A stretch of 64,000 nucleotides of DNA from Enterobacter kobei (GCF_001729765.1 NZ_CP017181.1:1302001-1366000), one strand, 5' to 3'; positions 29,211-41,989 are shown, counted from the stretch's first letter. Translations and numbers: made by a program. Notes: generated by a model not told the origin, from the sequence alone.

Positions 29211-31127
29211 ATGAACCTGACGACCCTGACCGATCCGCGTGCAGTCTGCGTTCAGGCGCGGTTTTCCTGCCGGGATGAGGCAATCCGTCAGCTTGCGACA
29301 CGTCTGGTGGCGCTGGGCAAAATCGCTGATGCCGATGCTTTTCTTAAAGAAGTTTTCCATCGGGAATCGCTTGGCCCCACCGCCCTGGGCGAAGGGCTGG
29401 CGGTGCCCCACGGTAAATCAGCCGTCGTGAAAGAAGCGGCCTTCGCCGTGGCAACGCTGCGCGAACCGCTGGAGTGGGAAGGCGTGGACGGACCGGAAGA
29501 GGTTGAGCTGATTTTTCTTCTCGCCATTCCTCCTGCCGAAGCGGGGTCGACACATATTCAGGTACTGACGGAACTGACGTCTCGCCTGGCGGATGACGAT
29601 CTCCGGGCGCGCGTGATGGCAGCCACCACGGCGGAAGATGTGCTTGCTGCCCTGGAAGCGACCCCTGAAGCGCAAGAGGCCGCCGTTGCGGTGAATGCCC
29701 CGACGATCGTTTGCGTTACCGCCTGTCCGGCTGGAATTGCGCATACCTATATGGCTGCGGAATACCTGGAAAAAGCGGGACGCAGGCTGGGCGTCAACGT
29801 GGTGGTCGAAAAGCAGGGGGCGAACGGCATTGAGGGGCGCATCACTGCGCAGCAGTTGAAGGAGGCGAAAGCATGCATTTTTGCCGCAGACGTGGCGATC
29901 AAAGAGCGTGAGCGTTTTCAGGGGATCCCCGCGATTTCCGTCCCCGTTGCGGAGCCCCTGCGCCATGCTGAAGCGCTAATTGAGCGCGCGCTGGCGCTAC
30001 GGCCTTCATCCGATGCGGGTCATGAGTATGTCGATACCGAAACGAAAACGGGCGTAAAAAGTGAGCTCAAACAGGCGCTCCTCAGCGGGATCTCCTTTGC
30101 GGTGCCGCTGATCGTCGCTGGCGGTACGGTGCTGGCTGTGTCGGTACTGCTGGCGCAAATCCTGGGCTTGCAGCACTTGTTCGACCAGGAAAACTCGTGG
30201 CTGTGGATGTACCGCAAGCTTGGCGGCGGCATGCTCGGAATTTTGATGGTTCCCGTTCTGGCCGCGTATACCGCTTACTCGCTGGCGGATAAACCCGCCC
30301 TGACACCGGGATTTGCTGCTGGTCTTGCTGCCAATATGATCGGCTCCGGTTTTCTGGGGGCTATCGTGGGCGGCCTGATCGCGGGTTACCTGATGCGCTG
30401 GGTGAAAAATCACATCCGCCTGAGTAGCCGCTATAACGGCTTTTTAACCTTTTATCTCTATCCGGTCATTGGCGTGCTGGGGGCGGGTAGCCTGATGCTG
30501 TTTGTGATCGGCGAACCGGTGGCCTGGCTTAATAACACGCTCACCGTCTGGCTTAATGGTCTGTCCGGTGCGAATGCGCTGCTCCTGGGGGCGATCCTCG
30601 GCTTTATGTGTTCATTTGATTTGGGCGGGCCGGTCAACAAAGCCTCTTACGCGTTTTGCCTGGGCGCGATGGCGAACGGCGTATACGGTCCCTATGCCAT
30701 CTTTGCCTCCGTCAAAATGGTCTCGGCCTTTACCGTGACGGCGTCAACGATGCTGGCTCCGGGACTGTTTAAACCGTTTGAAATTGAAACCGGTAAATCA
30801 ACGTGGCTGCTCGGACTCGCGGGCATTACCGAAGGGGCGATTCCGATGGCGATAGAAGATCCCCTTCGCGTCATTGGCTCCTTTGTGCTCGGCTCCATGG
30901 TAACCGGCGCGATTGTTGGGGCGATGGGGATCGGGCTGTCTACCCCGGGGGCGGGTATTTTCTCCCTCTTTTTACTTCACGACGCAGGGCTGACCGGTGT
31001 GGTTGCCGCAGCGGGCTGGTTTGGCGCGGCGCTGCTGGGGGCCGCTATCTCCACGTTTGTTCTGCTGCTCTGGCGACGCCAGGCGGTAAAAAAGGGCAAA
31101 TACGTCACTGAAGACGCCATACGGTAA
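29211..31127 (+). CDS. mngA: MngA, 2-O-alpha-mannosyl-D-glycerate PTS enzyme IIABC
   Basis: 638-aa fructose-type PTS permease. The EIIA domain (about 1-150) has phospho-histidine H67 in LAVPHGKS. The EIIB domain (about 160-270) has the active cysteine C172 in [16 protein letters not shown]. The EIIC domain (about 285-630) has multiple membrane helices with [18 protein letters not shown] and [14 protein letters not shown]. It imports mannosyl-glycerate as the 6-phosphate for MngB. ATG 29211 has GAGG upstream; the annotated E. coli protein is about 20 residues longer at the N-terminus. mngB follows after 23 nt. Confidence 0.95.
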   Translation: MNLTTLTDPRAVCVQARFSCRDEAIRQLATRLVALGKIADADAFLKEVFHRESLGPTALGEGLAVPHGKSAVVKEAAFAVATLREPLEWEGVDGPEEVELIFLLAIPPAEAGSTHIQVLTELTSRLADDDLRARVMAATTAEDVLAALEATPEAQEAAVAVNAPTIVCVTACPAGIAHTYMAAEYLEKAGRRLGVNVVVEKQGANGIEGRITAQQLKEAKACIFAADVAIKERERFQGIPAISVPVAEPLRHAEALIERALALRPSSDAGHEYVDTETKTGVKSELKQALLSGISFAVPLIVAGGTVLAVSVLLAQILGLQHLFDQENSWLWMYRKLGGGMLGILMVPVLAAYTAYSLADKPALTPGFAAGLAANMIGSGFLGAIVGGLIAGYLMRWVKNHIRLSSRYNGFLTFYLYPVIGVLGAGSLMLFVIGEPVAWLNNTLTVWLNGLSGANALLLGAILGFMCSFDLGGPVNKASYAFCLGAMANGVYGPYAIFASVKMVSAFTVTASTMLAPGLFKPFEIETGKSTWLLGLAGITEGAIPMAIEDPLRVIGSFVLGSMVTGAIVGAMGIGLSTPGAGIFSLFLLHDAGLTGVVAAAGWFGAALLGAAISTFVLLLWRRQAVKKGKYVTEDAIR

Positions 31128-31150
31128 AAACTCACACACAGGAAACGAAG

Positions 31151-33781
31151 ATGAAAGCTGTATCTCGCGTTCATATCACACCGCATATGCACTGGGACCG
31201 TGAGTGGTATTTCACCACCGAAGAGTCACGTATTCTTCTGGTCAATAATATGGAAGAGATCCTGACCCGCCTGGAGCAGGATGACGAGTATAAATATTAC
31301 GTCCTTGATGGGCAGACGGCGGTGCTGGAGGATTATTTTGCCGTCGTGCCTGAAAACCGCGCGCGCGTGAAGGCCCTGGTCGAGCGCGGAAAACTGATTA
31401 TCGGCCCCTGGTATACCCAGACTGATACCACCCTCGTCAGCGGCGAGTCGATCGTCCGCAACCTTATGTATGGCATTCGCGACTGTATGGCGTTCGGCGA
31501 GCCGATGAAAATCGGCTATCTGCCGGATTCATTTGGTATGTCCGGTCAGCTTCCGCATATTTATAACGGGTTTGGCATAACGCGGACCATGTTCTGGCGC
31601 GGCTGCTCGGAACGACACGGAACCGATAAAACGGAATTTCTCTGGCAGAGCCAGGACGGCAGCGAAGTGACGGCACAGGTGCTGCCGCTGGGCTACGCGA
31701 TTGGTAAGTACTTACCGGAGGACGAAGCGGGGCTGCGAAAGCGGCTCGACAGCTATCTCGAGGTGCTGGAAAGCGCCTCCGTCACCAAAGAGATTTTGCT
31801 GCCCAACGGTCACGATCAGATGCCGCTGCAGCAGAATATTTTTGCAGTAATGGACAAGCTGCGAGAAATCTATCCCCAGCGTCAGTTTGTGATGAGTCGG
31901 TTCGAAGAGGTATTTGACCACATCGATGCGCACCGCGATGAACTGGCGACGGTAAAAGGGGAGTTTATCGACGGGAAATACATGCGCGTTCACCGGACAA
32001 TCGGCTCTACGCGCATGGACATCAAAATCGCCCATGCGCGTATTGAGAACAAAATTGTCAATATCCTCGAGCCGCTGGCGACCCTTGCCTGGACGCTGGG
32101 CTTCGATTACCACCACGGTCTGCTGGAGAAAATGTGGAAAGAGATCCTCAAAAACCACGCTCACGACAGCATCGGTTGCTGCTGCAGCGACAAAGTGCAT
32201 CGTGAGATTGTCTCCCGCTTCGAACTGGCTGAAGACATGGCAGACAACCTGGTGCGTTTCTATATGCGCAAGATTGTCGACAACATGCAGCAAAGCGATG
32301 CCGATAAGCTGGTGATGTTCAACCTGATGCCCTGGCCGCGTGAAGAGGTGATGAACACCACCATCCGACTGCGTGCCAGCCAGTTCCGTCTGCGGGATGA
32401 TAAAGGCAATGAGATTCCGTATTTCATTCGCAGCGCACGCGAACTCGACCCCGGTCTCATCGACCGACAGATTGTCCATTACGGCAATTACGAACCGTTT
32501 ATGGAGTTTGATATTCAGCTCAGCCAGATACTGCCGTCGATGGGGTACCGTACGTTGTTTATCGAACCGAACGTGGCCGGGAAGCAGCGCCCAGAGGTGA
32601 AAAACACAGAATCCTTACTTGAAAATGCGTTCTGGCAGGTTGATTTCAATGAAGACGGCACGCTGCGCCTGCGTGACAAAGAAACCGGGCTGATTTATGA
32701 CCGCGTACTGGAAATCGAAGAGAGTTCGGATGATGGCGATGAGTACGACTACTCGCCTGCCCGGGAAGAGTGGAGGCTCACTTCAGCACAGGGCGAGCAT
32801 CAGGTTGAGGTGACGCATGAAGGCTGGCAGAGCAGGGCGGTGATCCGTCATCGGATCGCTGTTCCGGCTAATCTGGCCGAACGCACGGCACGTCAGAGGA
32901 ACGGTTCTCTCAGCGCTGAGTTTGAAATAACGCTTAGCCACAACAGCAGACGCATTGATGTGGCGGTTCGTCTGGACAATCAGGCTGACGACCACCGCGT
33001 TCGCGTGCTGATCCCAACGCCGTTTACAACCCTGGAGGTGTTAGCGGATACGCAGTTTGGTACGGTCACGCGTGCTGCGCAGGATCCCGCCATGCAAAAC
33101 TGGCAGGAGGAGGGCTGGAAAGAAGCGCCGGTTCCCGTCTGGAACTTACTCAATTACGCCGTCCTGCAGGAGAAACGAAACGGGCTGGCGCTGTTCACCG
33201 AGGGACTGCGCGAATTTGAAGTGGTGGGCGAGGATAAAAAAGCCTTTGCCGTAACCTTGTTGCGTGGCGTGGGGCTACTCGGCAAAGAAGATTTGCTGTT
33301 GCGTCCCGGCAGACCATCAGGGATCAAACTGCCCGTTCCTGACTCCCAGGTTCGGGGCGCGCTAAGCTGTCGCTTTAGTCTCTTCAGTTTCAGCGGTACG
33401 CCGGAAAATGCGGGTGTCGCGCAGCAGGCTAAATCGTGGTTAACGCCTGTACAGTGCTACAACAAAATTCCCTGGGATGCCATGAAACTGAACCGCGCAC
33501 CGTTTACCACGCCGGAAAGTTACAGTTTGTTAGCGCTTTCGCCAACGGGATGTGTGCTCAGTGCTCTCAAAAAGGCGGAAGATCGTGATGAGCTTATTCT
33601 TCGTCTGTTTAACCCGTCAGCGTCCAGCGCATGTGATGCGACGTTATCTGTGAATCCGACGGTGAAACGGTGCTGCGAAACGGACATGAATGAACAGGTG
33701 TTAGCGCAGCATGAAGGCGAGGGCATTGCCGGGGTATTCAGGCCTGGACAGTCACGCACCTTTAGCGTGCTTGTCGGCTGA
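31151..33781 (+). CDS. mngB: MngB, alpha-mannosidase (GH38)
   Basis: 876 aa (E. coli 877). Cytoplasmic glycoside hydrolase family 38 enzyme that splits mannosyl-glycerate 6-phosphate. Metal-binding HMHWDREWY lies near residues 12-20, and the likely nucleophile D126 in [14 protein letters not shown] further conserved segment, [13 protein letters not shown], lies in the central region, followed by large beta-rich domains to the C-terminus. Forms an operon with mngA. Confidence 0.96.
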   Translation: MKAVSRVHITPHMHWDREWYFTTEESRILLVNNMEEILTRLEQDDEYKYYVLDGQTAVLEDYFAVVPENRARVKALVERGKLIIGPWYTQTDTTLVSGESIVRNLMYGIRDCMAFGEPMKIGYLPDSFGMSGQLPHIYNGFGITRTMFWRGCSERHGTDKTEFLWQSQDGSEVTAQVLPLGYAIGKYLPEDEAGLRKRLDSYLEVLESASVTKEILLPNGHDQMPLQQNIFAVMDKLREIYPQRQFVMSRFEEVFDHIDAHRDELATVKGEFIDGKYMRVHRTIGSTRMDIKIAHARIENKIVNILEPLATLAWTLGFDYHHGLLEKMWKEILKNHAHDSIGCCCSDKVHREIVSRFELAEDMADNLVRFYMRKIVDNMQQSDADKLVMFNLMPWPREEVMNTTIRLRASQFRLRDDKGNEIPYFIRSARELDPGLIDRQIVHYGNYEPFMEFDIQLSQILPSMGYRTLFIEPNVAGKQRPEVKNTESLLENAFWQVDFNEDGTLRLRDKETGLIYDRVLEIEESSDDGDEYDYSPAREEWRLTSAQGEHQVEVTHEGWQSRAVIRHRIAVPANLAERTARQRNGSLSAEFEITLSHNSRRIDVAVRLDNQADDHRVRVLIPTPFTTLEVLADTQFGTVTRAAQDPAMQNWQEEGWKEAPVPVWNLLNYAVLQEKRNGLALFTEGLREFEVVGEDKKAFAVTLLRGVGLLGKEDLLLRPGRPSGIKLPVPDSQVRGALSCRFSLFSFSGTPENAGVAQQAKSWLTPVQCYNKIPWDAMKLNRAPFTTPESYSLLALSPTGCVLSALKKAEDRDELILRLFNPSASSACDATLSVNPTVKRCCETDMNEQVLAQHEGEGIAGVFRPGQSRTFSVLVG

Positions 33782-33796
33782 AAACAGTGATAAAAA

Positions 33797-33821
33797 GGCT
33801 GCAGCGTTAGCGGCCTTTTTT
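33797..33821 (+). terminator. Terminator after mngB
   Basis: GGCTGC/GCGGCC stem (one G-U pair) around a 7-nt loop, with A5 before and T6 after. Ends the mngAB transcript. Confidence 0.8.
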
Positions 33822-34453
33822 CATTGAATAGTCACACCGTGGTGTTAACTTATGGGGTGATAAAGGTAAATTAAATGTAATTTCTAAGAGTTGAAGAAAA
33901 GCAATGGAAAAATAATCTGGCTCGACTACGCTTTATTGTTGGTCGCGCTTGAAAAGGACAATTTCTCTCGCGTTAATAAAAATCACTTCTGTTTATATTT
34001 TTTCCTTCTTCGATAACCTATCACATCCTTGCATGTACATATCGTTAACATGGTTTTTACCATTCTCACCGCGTTTAAACATGATTAACATTGCTGCTTG
34101 TTTTTGATTTAAATCAATGTTTAATCCTTGGAAAAAGGCGTTGAAAAGCGCTAAATTGTTCCCGATCAAAATGGCCGAAAAGTGGTAATTTTGCTATAAA
34201 TTGATCGCCGTCGAAAAACGTAAATGTGATTCAATAAAAACCTGTTTATTGTAAGGGTTTTGCAGCGTATTATATTTGCGGGATCAATTTGAGTTTTTTA
34301 TTAACCTATTTGTAACCTGACGTCATCGTTTTTATCCTTCTTCAGGGTAATAACGACGACCAGGATGCGAATAATTTGTATTGGGGCATGCGTGTGGATC
34401 TCTTCTGACGGGGTTCACTCTCGGAGTCTTCATGCGATGAGCAAGGAGTCATA
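33822..34453. other. cydA upstream control region
   Basis: About 630 bases, very A/T rich, without a recognisable gene. It contains a perfect FNR site (34104-34117) and several GTTAA motifs of the kind found in ArcA-binding DNA (e.g. around 34046 and 34085). This matches the long multi-promoter region before cydAB in E. coli. AAGGAGTC before 34454 is the cydA ribosome site. Confidence 0.6.
34104..34117. promoter_or_regulatory. FNR site upstream of cydA
   Basis: TTGAT-TTAA-ATCAA is an exact match to the FNR consensus TTGAT-N4-ATCAA. It lies about 340 bp before the cydA start. In E. coli FNR represses cydAB under full anaerobiosis. Confidence 0.85.
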
Positions 34454-36022
34454 ATGTTAGACGTAGTCGAACTGTCGCGCTTACAGTTTGCCTTGACCGC
34501 GATGTACCACTTCCTGTTTGTGCCGCTGACGCTCGGTATGGCGTTCCTGCTGGCCATTATGGAAACGGTTTACGTCCTCTCCGGCAAACAGATTTATAAA
34601 GATATGACCAAGTTCTGGGGCAAGTTGTTTGGTATCAACTTCGCACTGGGCGTGGCCACCGGTCTGACCATGGAGTTCCAGTTCGGGACTAACTGGTCAT
34701 ACTATTCCCACTATGTAGGGGACATCTTCGGTGCGCCGCTGGCCATTGAAGGTCTGATGGCCTTCTTCCTCGAATCCACCTTTGTAGGTCTGTTCTTCTT
34801 CGGCTGGGACCGTCTGGGTAAAGTCCAGCATATGGCCGTCACCTGGCTGGTGGCATTAGGTTCGAACCTGTCCGCGCTGTGGATCCTGGTGGCGAACGGC
34901 TGGATGCAGAACCCCATCGCGTCTGATTTCAACTTCGAGACCATGCGTATGGAGATGGTCAGCTTTGCCGAGCTGGTCCTGAACCCGGTTGCACAGGTGA
35001 AATTCGTTCACACCGTGGCTTCTGGTTACGTGTGCGGCGCGATGTTCATTCTGGGCATCAGCTCTTACTACATGCTGCGCGGTCGTGACTTCGCCTTTGC
35101 TAAGCGCTCCTTTGCTATCGCTGCAAGCTTCGGTATGGCTGCCATCCTCTCTGTTATCGTTCTGGGTGATGAATCCGGTTACGAAATGGGTGACGTGCAG
35201 AAAACCAAACTGGCTGCAATCGAAGCTGAATGGGAAACTCAACCCGCGCCTGCTGCCTTTACGCTGTTCGGTATTCCCGATCAGGACGCGCAGGAAAACC
35301 GCTTCGCGATTCAGATCCCTTACGCGCTGGGTATCATCGCCACCCGTTCTGTTGATAAGCAGGTCACTGGTCTGAAAGAGCTGATGGTTCAGCACGAAGA
35401 GCGTATCCGTAACGGTATGAAAGCCTACTCGCTGCTGGAACAGCTGCGTGCCGGTTCGACCGATCAGGCGGTACGTGACCAGTTCAACGACGTGAAGAAA
35501 GATCTGGGTTACGGTCTGCTGCTGAAACGCTATACCCCGAACGTTTCTGATGCGACGGAAGCGCAGATCCAGATGGCGACCAAAGACTCCATTCCGCGTG
35601 TTGCGCCACTGTACTTCGCATTCCGTATCATGGTGGGCTGCGGCATCATCATGCTGCTGATCATTGCGGCTTCCTTCTGGTCCGTCATTCGTAACCGCAT
35701 CGGCGAGAAAAAATGGCTGCTGCGCACGGCGCTGTACGGTATTCCACTGCCGTGGATCGCTATCGAATCCGGCTGGTTTGTTGCGGAGTATGGCCGTCAG
35801 CCATGGGCCATTGGTGAGGTACTGCCAACGGCGGTAGCGAACTCTTCCCTGACTGCAGGCGACCTGATCTTCTCCATGCTGCTGATTTGCGGTCTGTACA
35901 CCCTGTTCCTGGTGGCTGAACTGTTCCTGATGTTCAAGTTCGCGCGCCTTGGCCCAAGCAGCCTGAAAACCGGTCGCTATCACTACGAGCAGTCCACTGC
36001 GACTACTCAGCCGGCACGCTAA
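34454..36022 (+). CDS. cydA: Cytochrome bd-I ubiquinol oxidase subunit I
   Basis: 522 aa, the E. coli length and nearly identical. It carries all three haems of the high-affinity oxidase. H19 in [13 protein letters not shown] ligates a high-spin haem. The b558 ligands are the histidine in [11 protein letters not shown] (about 186) and a methionine near 393. The long periplasmic Q-loop (about residues 250-330) holds the ubiquinol site. Forms an operon with cydB, cydX and ybgE. Confidence 0.98.
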   Translation: MLDVVELSRLQFALTAMYHFLFVPLTLGMAFLLAIMETVYVLSGKQIYKDMTKFWGKLFGINFALGVATGLTMEFQFGTNWSYYSHYVGDIFGAPLAIEGLMAFFLESTFVGLFFFGWDRLGKVQHMAVTWLVALGSNLSALWILVANGWMQNPIASDFNFETMRMEMVSFAELVLNPVAQVKFVHTVASGYVCGAMFILGISSYYMLRGRDFAFAKRSFAIAASFGMAAILSVIVLGDESGYEMGDVQKTKLAAIEAEWETQPAPAAFTLFGIPDQDAQENRFAIQIPYALGIIATRSVDKQVTGLKELMVQHEERIRNGMKAYSLLEQLRAGSTDQAVRDQFNDVKKDLGYGLLLKRYTPNVSDATEAQIQMATKDSIPRVAPLYFAFRIMVGCGIIMLLIIAASFWSVIRNRIGEKKWLLRTALYGIPLPWIAIESGWFVAEYGRQPWAIGEVLPTAVANSSLTAGDLIFSMLLICGLYTLFLVAELFLMFKFARLGPSSLKTGRYHYEQSTATTQPAR

Positions 36023-36037
36023 GACAGGAGTCATCAA

Positions 36038-37177
36038 ATGATCGATTATGAAGTATTGCGTTTTATCTGGTGGCTGCTGATTGGCGTTCTGCTGATCGGT
36101 TTCGCTGTCACCGATGGTTTCGACATGGGGGTGGGGATGCTCACTCGTTTCCTCGGTCGTAATGACACCGAGCGTCGAATCATGATCAACTCCATCGCCC
36201 CGCACTGGGACGGTAACCAGGTGTGGCTGATCACCGCAGGCGGCGCGCTGTTTGCTGCCTGGCCGATGGTCTACGCGGCTGCGTTCTCCGGCTTCTATGT
36301 GGCGATGATTCTGGTGCTGGCCTCTTTATTCTTCCGTCCGGTCGGTTTCGACTACCGTTCCAAGATTGAAGACACCCGCTGGCGCAACATGTGGGACTGG
36401 GGCATCTTCATTGGTAGCTTCGTTCCACCGCTGGTGATCGGCGTGGCGTTCGGTAACCTGTTGCAGGGTGTACCGTTCCACCTGGACGAATACATGCGTC
36501 TTTACTACACCGGTAACTTCTTCCAGTTGCTGAATCCGTTTGGTCTGCTGGCGGGTGTGGTGAGCGTGGCGATGATCATCACGCAGGGCGCAACATACCT
36601 GCAGATGCGTACGGTGGGTGAACTGCACCTGCGTTCCCGTGCGACGGCTCAGGTTGCTGCACTGGTGACGCTGGTCTGCTTCGCACTGGCAGGCGTATGG
36701 GTGGTGTACGGTATTGATGGTTATGTCGTGACGTCTGCAATCAACCATACGGCACCGTCTAACCCGCTGACCAAAGAAGTGGCGCGTCAGGCTGGCGCAT
36801 GGCTGGTGAACTTCAATAACATGCCTGCACTGTGGGCGATCCCGGCTCTGGGTGTACTGCTGCCTCTGCTGACCATGCTGACGTCTCGTCTGGAGAAAGG
36901 CGCGCTGGCGTTCCTGTTCTCCTCGCTGACCCTGGCGTGCATCATCCTGACGGCGGGTATTGCCATGTTCCCATTCGTCATGCCATCCAGCACCATGCTG
37001 AATGCTAGCCTGACCATGTGGGATGCAACCTCCAGCCATATGACGCTGAACTTAATGACTTACGTTGCTTGCGTGTTCGTTCCGATTGTTCTGGCTTACA
37101 CCATCTGGTGTTACTGGAAAATGTTCGGTCGTATCACCAAAGAACATATCGAAAGCAACACCCACTCTATGTACTAA
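36038..37177 (+). CDS. cydB: Cytochrome bd-I ubiquinol oxidase subunit II
   Basis: 379 aa with about eight membrane helices, starting MIDYEVLRFIWWLLIGVLLIGFAVTDGFDMG in family style. It stabilises CydA and provides the proton/oxygen channel side of the complex. The ribosome site AGGAG precedes the ATG by a few bases; the gap to cydA is 15 nt. Confidence 0.98.
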   Translation: MIDYEVLRFIWWLLIGVLLIGFAVTDGFDMGVGMLTRFLGRNDTERRIMINSIAPHWDGNQVWLITAGGALFAAWPMVYAAAFSGFYVAMILVLASLFFRPVGFDYRSKIEDTRWRNMWDWGIFIGSFVPPLVIGVAFGNLLQGVPFHLDEYMRLYYTGNFFQLLNPFGLLAGVVSVAMIITQGATYLQMRTVGELHLRSRATAQVAALVTLVCFALAGVWVVYGIDGYVVTSAINHTAPSNPLTKEVARQAGAWLVNFNNMPALWAIPALGVLLPLLTMLTSRLEKGALAFLFSSLTLACIILTAGIAMFPFVMPSSTMLNASLTMWDATSSHMTLNLMTYVACVFVPIVLAYTIWCYWKMFGRITKEHIESNTHSMY

Positions 37178-37191
37178 GTAAGGAGCTGAAT

Positions 37192-37305
37192 ATGTGGTAT
37201 TTCGCATGGATTTTAGGGACGCTTCTTGCCTGTGCTTTTGGTGTCATCACCGCCCTGGCGCTTGAGCATGTTGAAGCGACGAAAGCGGGTGAAGAAAAAC
37301 ACTGA
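37192..37305 (+). CDS. cydX: CydX, small subunit of cytochrome bd-I
   Basis: 37-aa single-helix protein beginning MWYFAWILGTLLACAFGV, needed for oxidase stability. AAGGAGC lies upstream of ATG 37192. Its stop overlaps the ybgE start by one base. An apparent longer frame reaches back into cydB and is not the real start. Confidence 0.96.
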   Translation: MWYFAWILGTLLACAFGVITALALEHVEATKAGEEKH

Positions 37306-37595
37306 TGAATATTATCGCGACGCTTTACGCGGTAATGGATAAGCGCCCGTTACGGGCGCTTTCTTTAGTGATGGCATTACTGCTGGCAGGCTGCATCTTC
37401 TGGGACCCGTCGCGTTTCGCGGCAAAAACAAGCGAACTGGAAATCTGGCATGGCTTCCTCATTATGTGGGCAGTGTGTGCTGGGGTGATCCACGGCGTGG
37501 GCTTTCGTCCGAAAGCGGTACACTGGCAGGGCATTTTCTGCCCGCTGATTGCCGATCTGGTTCTCCTCGCCGGTTTGATTTTCTTCTTCTTCTGA
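37305..37595 (+). CDS. ybgE: YbgE, cyd-operon membrane protein
   Basis: 96 aa with three hydrophobic segments (about 18-32, 46-65 and 77-96). It belongs to the Cyd operon YbgE family, conserved after cydX in enterobacteria, with no settled function. The TGATG overlap with cydX indicates coupling. Confidence 0.92.
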   Translation: MNIIATLYAVMDKRPLRALSLVMALLLAGCIFWDPSRFAAKTSELEIWHGFLIMWAVCAGVIHGVGFRPKAVHWQGIFCPLIADLVLLAGLIFFFF

Positions 37596-37617
37596 ATAAG
37601 AAATGTCCTATAACGAT

Positions 37618-37637
37618 ATGGGCTTACCCGAGCCCAT
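37618..37637 (+). terminator. Hairpin after ybgE
   Basis: ATGGGCT/AGCCCAT stem with a 6-nt loop, followed by A5 and then TTT. It is weak as a factor-independent terminator on either strand but is the only structure between the cyd and tol clusters. Confidence 0.5.
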
Positions 37638-37743
37638 AAAAATTTACTCTCCGTTTACTTTCTCCCATTCCAAACCATCTTTCCCGCGCGTATAGTAGCG
37701 AAGTTTGAAAGCTCCAACTTTTCTTGTATTACTGGGATGTAAA

Positions 37744-38837
<1,094 letters not shown>

Positions 38838-38840
38838 ACC

Positions 38841-39269
38841 ATGGCCAGATCGCGTGGACGAGGTCGTCGCGAGCTCAAGTCCGAAATCAATATCGTTCCA
38901 CTGCTGGACGTCCTGTTGGTACTGCTGCTGATCTTCATGGCAACAGCGCCAATCATAACCCAGAGCGTGGAGGTGGATCTGCCGGATGCGACAGAATCAC
39001 AGGCGGTGAGCACCAATGACGATCCTCCGGTCATCATTGAAGTTTCCGGCGTAGGGCAGTACAGCGTGGTGGTAGAAAAAGATCGTATGGATCAGCTTCC
39101 ACCGGAGCAGGTGATAGCTGAGGCGCAGCGTCGCCTGGAGTCAAATCCGAAAACGGTCTTCTTAATCGGTGGCGCGAAAGACGTACCCTACGATGAAATT
39201 ATTAAAGCGCTGAACTTGCTACATAGTGCGGGTGTTAAGTCAGTTGGCTTAATGACTCAACCTATTTGA
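38841..39269 (+). CDS. tolR: TolR, inner-membrane motor subunit
   Basis: 142 aa, ExbD-type. One N-terminal membrane helix contains the proton-path aspartate D23 in PLLDVLLVLLLIF. The periplasmic domain follows, ending with LLHSAGVKSVGLMTQP. Three nt after tolQ. Confidence 0.98.
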   Translation: MARSRGRGRRELKSEINIVPLLDVLLVLLLIFMATAPIITQSVEVDLPDATESQAVSTNDDPPVIIEVSGVGQYSVVVEKDRMDQLPPEQVIAEAQRRLESNPKTVFLIGGAKDVPYDEIIKALNLLHSAGVKSVGLMTQPI

Positions 39270-39297
39270 TCATCCGCGTAGTTTTTGGGAACCGATA

Positions 39298-40566
39298 GTG
39301 TCAAAGGCAACCGAACAGAACGACAAGCTTAAGCGAGCGATAATCGTCTCCGCAGTACTGCACGTGATTCTTTTTGCAGCGCTGATCTGGAGTTCGTTCG
39401 ATGAGCATATTGATGCATCAGGCGGCGGTGGAGGGTCTTCCATCGATGCCGTTATGGTGGATCCCGGTGCGGTAGTGCAAAACTATAATCGCCAACAGCA
39501 GCAGAAGGCGAGTGCAAAACGGGCTGAAGAACAGCGTGAAAAACAGGCGCAACAGCAAGCGGAAGAGCTGCGTGAAAAGCAGGCCGCGGAGCAGGAACGT
39601 CTGAAGCAGCTTGAGAAAGAACGTTTGCAGGCGCAGGAAGCGGCGAAAGAGCAGGCGGAACAGCAAAAGCAAGCTGAAGAGGCCGCGAAAAAAGCGCAGG
39701 AGCAGCAAAAGCAGGCGGAAGAAGCGGCCGCTAAAGCCGCAGCGGATGCCAAAGCGAAGGCTGATGCCCAGGCAAAATTAGCGGCTGAAGCAGCGAAGAA
39801 AGCGGCTGCCGATGCCCAGAAAAAAGCTGAAGCCGAAGCCGCGAAGAAAGCCGCTGCTGATGCTCAGAAGAAAGCCGAAGCCGAAGCGGCGAAGAAAGCG
39901 GCTGCTGACGCTCAGAAGAAAGCTGAAGCCGAAGCGGCGAAGAAAGCCGCTCAGGAAGCAGAGAAGAAAGCAGCGGCTGACGCTGCGAAGAAAGCGGCTG
40001 CTGCCGAGAAGGCCGCGGCTGAAAAAGCGGCTGCGGCTGAAAAAGCTGCTGCTGATAAAAAAGCGGCTGCCGAGAAAGCTGCAGCAGATAAAAAAGCGGC
40101 TGCCGAAAAGAAAGCTGCGGCTGAAAAAGCCGCTGCCAAAAAGGCCGCTGCAGATAAAGCGGCTGCGGCTGCCGGCGTCGACGATTTGCTGGGCGACCTG
40201 AGTTCAGGTAAGAACGCACCAAAAGCGGGTGGCGGGGCGAAAGGGAACGGTCAGCCGTCTAAAGACAGCGGGACCTCCGGCGCCAACGGCGGGGCAACGG
40301 GTGCAGATATCAGCGCTTATGCGAAGCAGATTCAGGTGGCGATCCAAAGCCGTCTGTTTGATGCGGGCCTGTATCAGGGCAAACAGTGCGTGCTGCATAT
40401 CAATCTTGCCCCAGATGGACGGTTGAAAAGCGTCACTTCTGAAGGGGGCGATCCTGCGCTTTGTCAGGCAGCGTTAGCCGCAGCAAGATCGGCGAACATT
40501 CCTAAACCGCCGAGTGAGGCTGTTTACGATAAGATAAAAGATGCCAAACTAGACTTTAAGCTGTGA
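39298..40566 (+). CDS. tolA: TolA, envelope-spanning Tol protein
   Basis: 422 aa, GTG start at 39298. Domain I is a membrane helix with the S18/H22 pair that contacts TolQR. Domain II (about 50-300) is a long Ala/Lys/Glu-rich helix, including three identical 16-residue repeats at residues 166-213. The C-terminal domain III (about 330-422, with a disulfide pair) binds TolB, Pal and colicins. Links inner-membrane energy to Pal. Confidence 0.98.
   Translation: MSKATEQNDKLKRAIIVSAVLHVILFAALIWSSFDEHIDASGGGGGSSIDAVMVDPGAVVQNYNRQQQQKASAKRAEEQREKQAQQQAEELREKQAAEQERLKQLEKERLQAQEAAKEQAEQQKQAEEAAKKAQEQQKQAEEAAAKAAADAKAKADAQAKLAAEAAKKAAADAQKKAEAEAAKKAAADAQKKAEAEAAKKAAADAQKKAEAEAAKKAAQEAEKKAAADAAKKAAAAEKAAAEKAAAAEKAAADKKAAAEKAAADKKAAAEKKAAAEKAAAKKAAADKAAAAAGVDDLLGDLSSGKNAPKAGGGAKGNGQPSKDSGTSGANGGATGADISAYAKQIQVAIQSRLFDAGLYQGKQCVLHINLAPDGRLKSVTSEGGDPALCQAALAAARSANIPKPPSEAVYDKIKDAKLDFKL
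39793..39936 (+). repeat. Three tandem 48-bp repeats inside tolA
   Basis: Units 39793-39840, 39841-39888 and 39889-39936 each encode the identical 16-mer AKKAAADAQKKAEAEA. They differ only at synonymous positions. A degenerate fourth unit follows. Repeat number in this helix is expected to vary between strains. Confidence 0.9.
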
Positions 40567-40696
40567 TCGTCTTTCCTTTGGGAAGTATAGAAAACCGACT
40601 ATTGTCATAGCCAGGATCGTGTAGTTTTGTCTATTTGAGTTTGTTAACATTCTGCTAAATTATCGTGGGTAAGGTTACCCGGATAAGGGAGATATG

Positions 40697-41989
40697 ATGA
40701 AGCAGGCATTACGTGTAGCATTTAGTTTTTTAATGCTGTGGGCAGCTGTGCTGCACGCAGAAGTACGTATCGAGATCACCCAGGGGGTGGACTCGGCACG
40801 CCCAATCGGTGTTGTTCCGTTCCAGTGGGCCGGTCCTGGCGCTGCACCTGAAGATGCCGGTGGCATCGTGGCGGCTGACCTGCGTAACAGCGGTAAATTC
40901 AACCCGTTAGATCGTTCTCGTCTGCCTCAGCAGCCGGGCAGCGCACAGGAAGTACAGCCTGCTGCATGGTCTGCGCTGGGTATTGATGCGGTCGTTGTGG
41001 GTCAGGTTACCCCTAACCCGGACGGCTCTTACAACGTGGCCTGGCAGCTGGTAGATACCGGCGGTGCACCGGGTACCGTTCTGGCACAGAACTCTTACAA
41101 GGTCACTAAACAGTACCTGCGCTACGCGGCTCACGCGGCCAGCGATGCGGTATTCGAAAAACTGACCGGCATTAAAGGTGCGTTCCGTACCCGTATTGCT
41201 TATGTGGTGCAGACCAACGGCGGTCAGTTCCCGTATGAGCTGCGCGTCTCTGACTACGACGGCTACAACCAGTTCCTGGTGAAACGTTCTTCCCAGCCGC
41301 TGATGTCTCCAGCCTGGTCTCCGGACGGTTCTAAACTGGCATACGTGACTTTCGAGAGCGGTCGTTCTGCGCTGGTTATCCAGACGCTGGCTAACGGTGC
41401 TGTGCGTCAGGTAGCGTCGTTCCCACGTCACAACGGTGCGCCTTCCTTCTCTCCGGACGGCTCTAAACTGGCCTTTGCGCTGTCTAAAACCGGTAGCCTG
41501 AACCTGTATGTGATGGATATTGGCTCTGGCCAGATCCGCCAGGTGACCGATGGTCGCAGCAACAACACCGAACCTTCATGGTTCCCGGACAGTCAAAACC
41601 TGGCGTTTACCTCTGACCAGGCTGGCCGTCCACAAATCTATAAAGTAAACATCAACGGCGGTGCTCCGCAGCGTATTACCTGGGAAGGTTCGCAGAACCA
41701 GAACGCAGACGTGAGCAGCGACGGTAAATTCATGGTAATGGTCAGCTCCAACGGTGGGCAGCAGCACATTGCCAAACAAGATCTGGTAGCGGGTGGCGTT
41801 CAAGTTCTGTCGTCAACGTTCCTGGATGAAACGCCAAGTCTGGCACCTAACGGCACTATGGTAATCTACAGCTCTTCTCAGGGGATGGGATCTGTGCTGA
41901 ATCTGGTTTCTACAGATGGGCGTTTCAAAGCGCGTATTCCGGCCACTGATGGACAGGTAAAATCACCTGCCTGGTCGCCGTATCTGTAA
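40697..41989 (+). CDS. tolB: TolB, periplasmic beta-propeller
   Basis: 430 aa. The signal peptide (about 1-21) ends VLHA before EVRIEITQG. An N-terminal domain is followed by a six-bladed propeller with repeated [18 protein letters not shown] blades. It binds Pal and is displaced by TolA. The adjacent ATG at 40694 would add one residue; 40697 gives the E. coli length. Confidence 0.97.
   Translation: MKQALRVAFSFLMLWAAVLHAEVRIEITQGVDSARPIGVVPFQWAGPGAAPEDAGGIVAADLRNSGKFNPLDRSRLPQQPGSAQEVQPAAWSALGIDAVVVGQVTPNPDGSYNVAWQLVDTGGAPGTVLAQNSYKVTKQYLRYAAHAASDAVFEKLTGIKGAFRTRIAYVVQTNGGQFPYELRVSDYDGYNQFLVKRSSQPLMSPAWSPDGSKLAYVTFESGRSALVIQTLANGAVRQVASFPRHNGAPSFSPDGSKLAFALSKTGSLNLYVMDIGSGQIRQVTDGRSNNTEPSWFPDSQNLAFTSDQAGRPQIYKVNINGGAPQRITWEGSQNQNADVSSDGKFMVMVSSNGGQQHIAKQDLVAGGVQVLSSTFLDETPSLAPNGTMVIYSSSQGMGSVLNLVSTDGRFKARIPATDGQVKSPAWSPYL

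Noticed and set aside
34856..36205. 449-codon minus-strand ORF opposite cydA/cydB
   Set aside because: Spans two real genes and their junction in antisense; no recognisable domain.
39731..40222. Low-complexity minus-strand ORFs opposite tolA
   Set aside because: Products are Gln/Leu/Pro-rich or Ala/Ser-rich simple sequence caused by the TolA Lys/Ala repeats.
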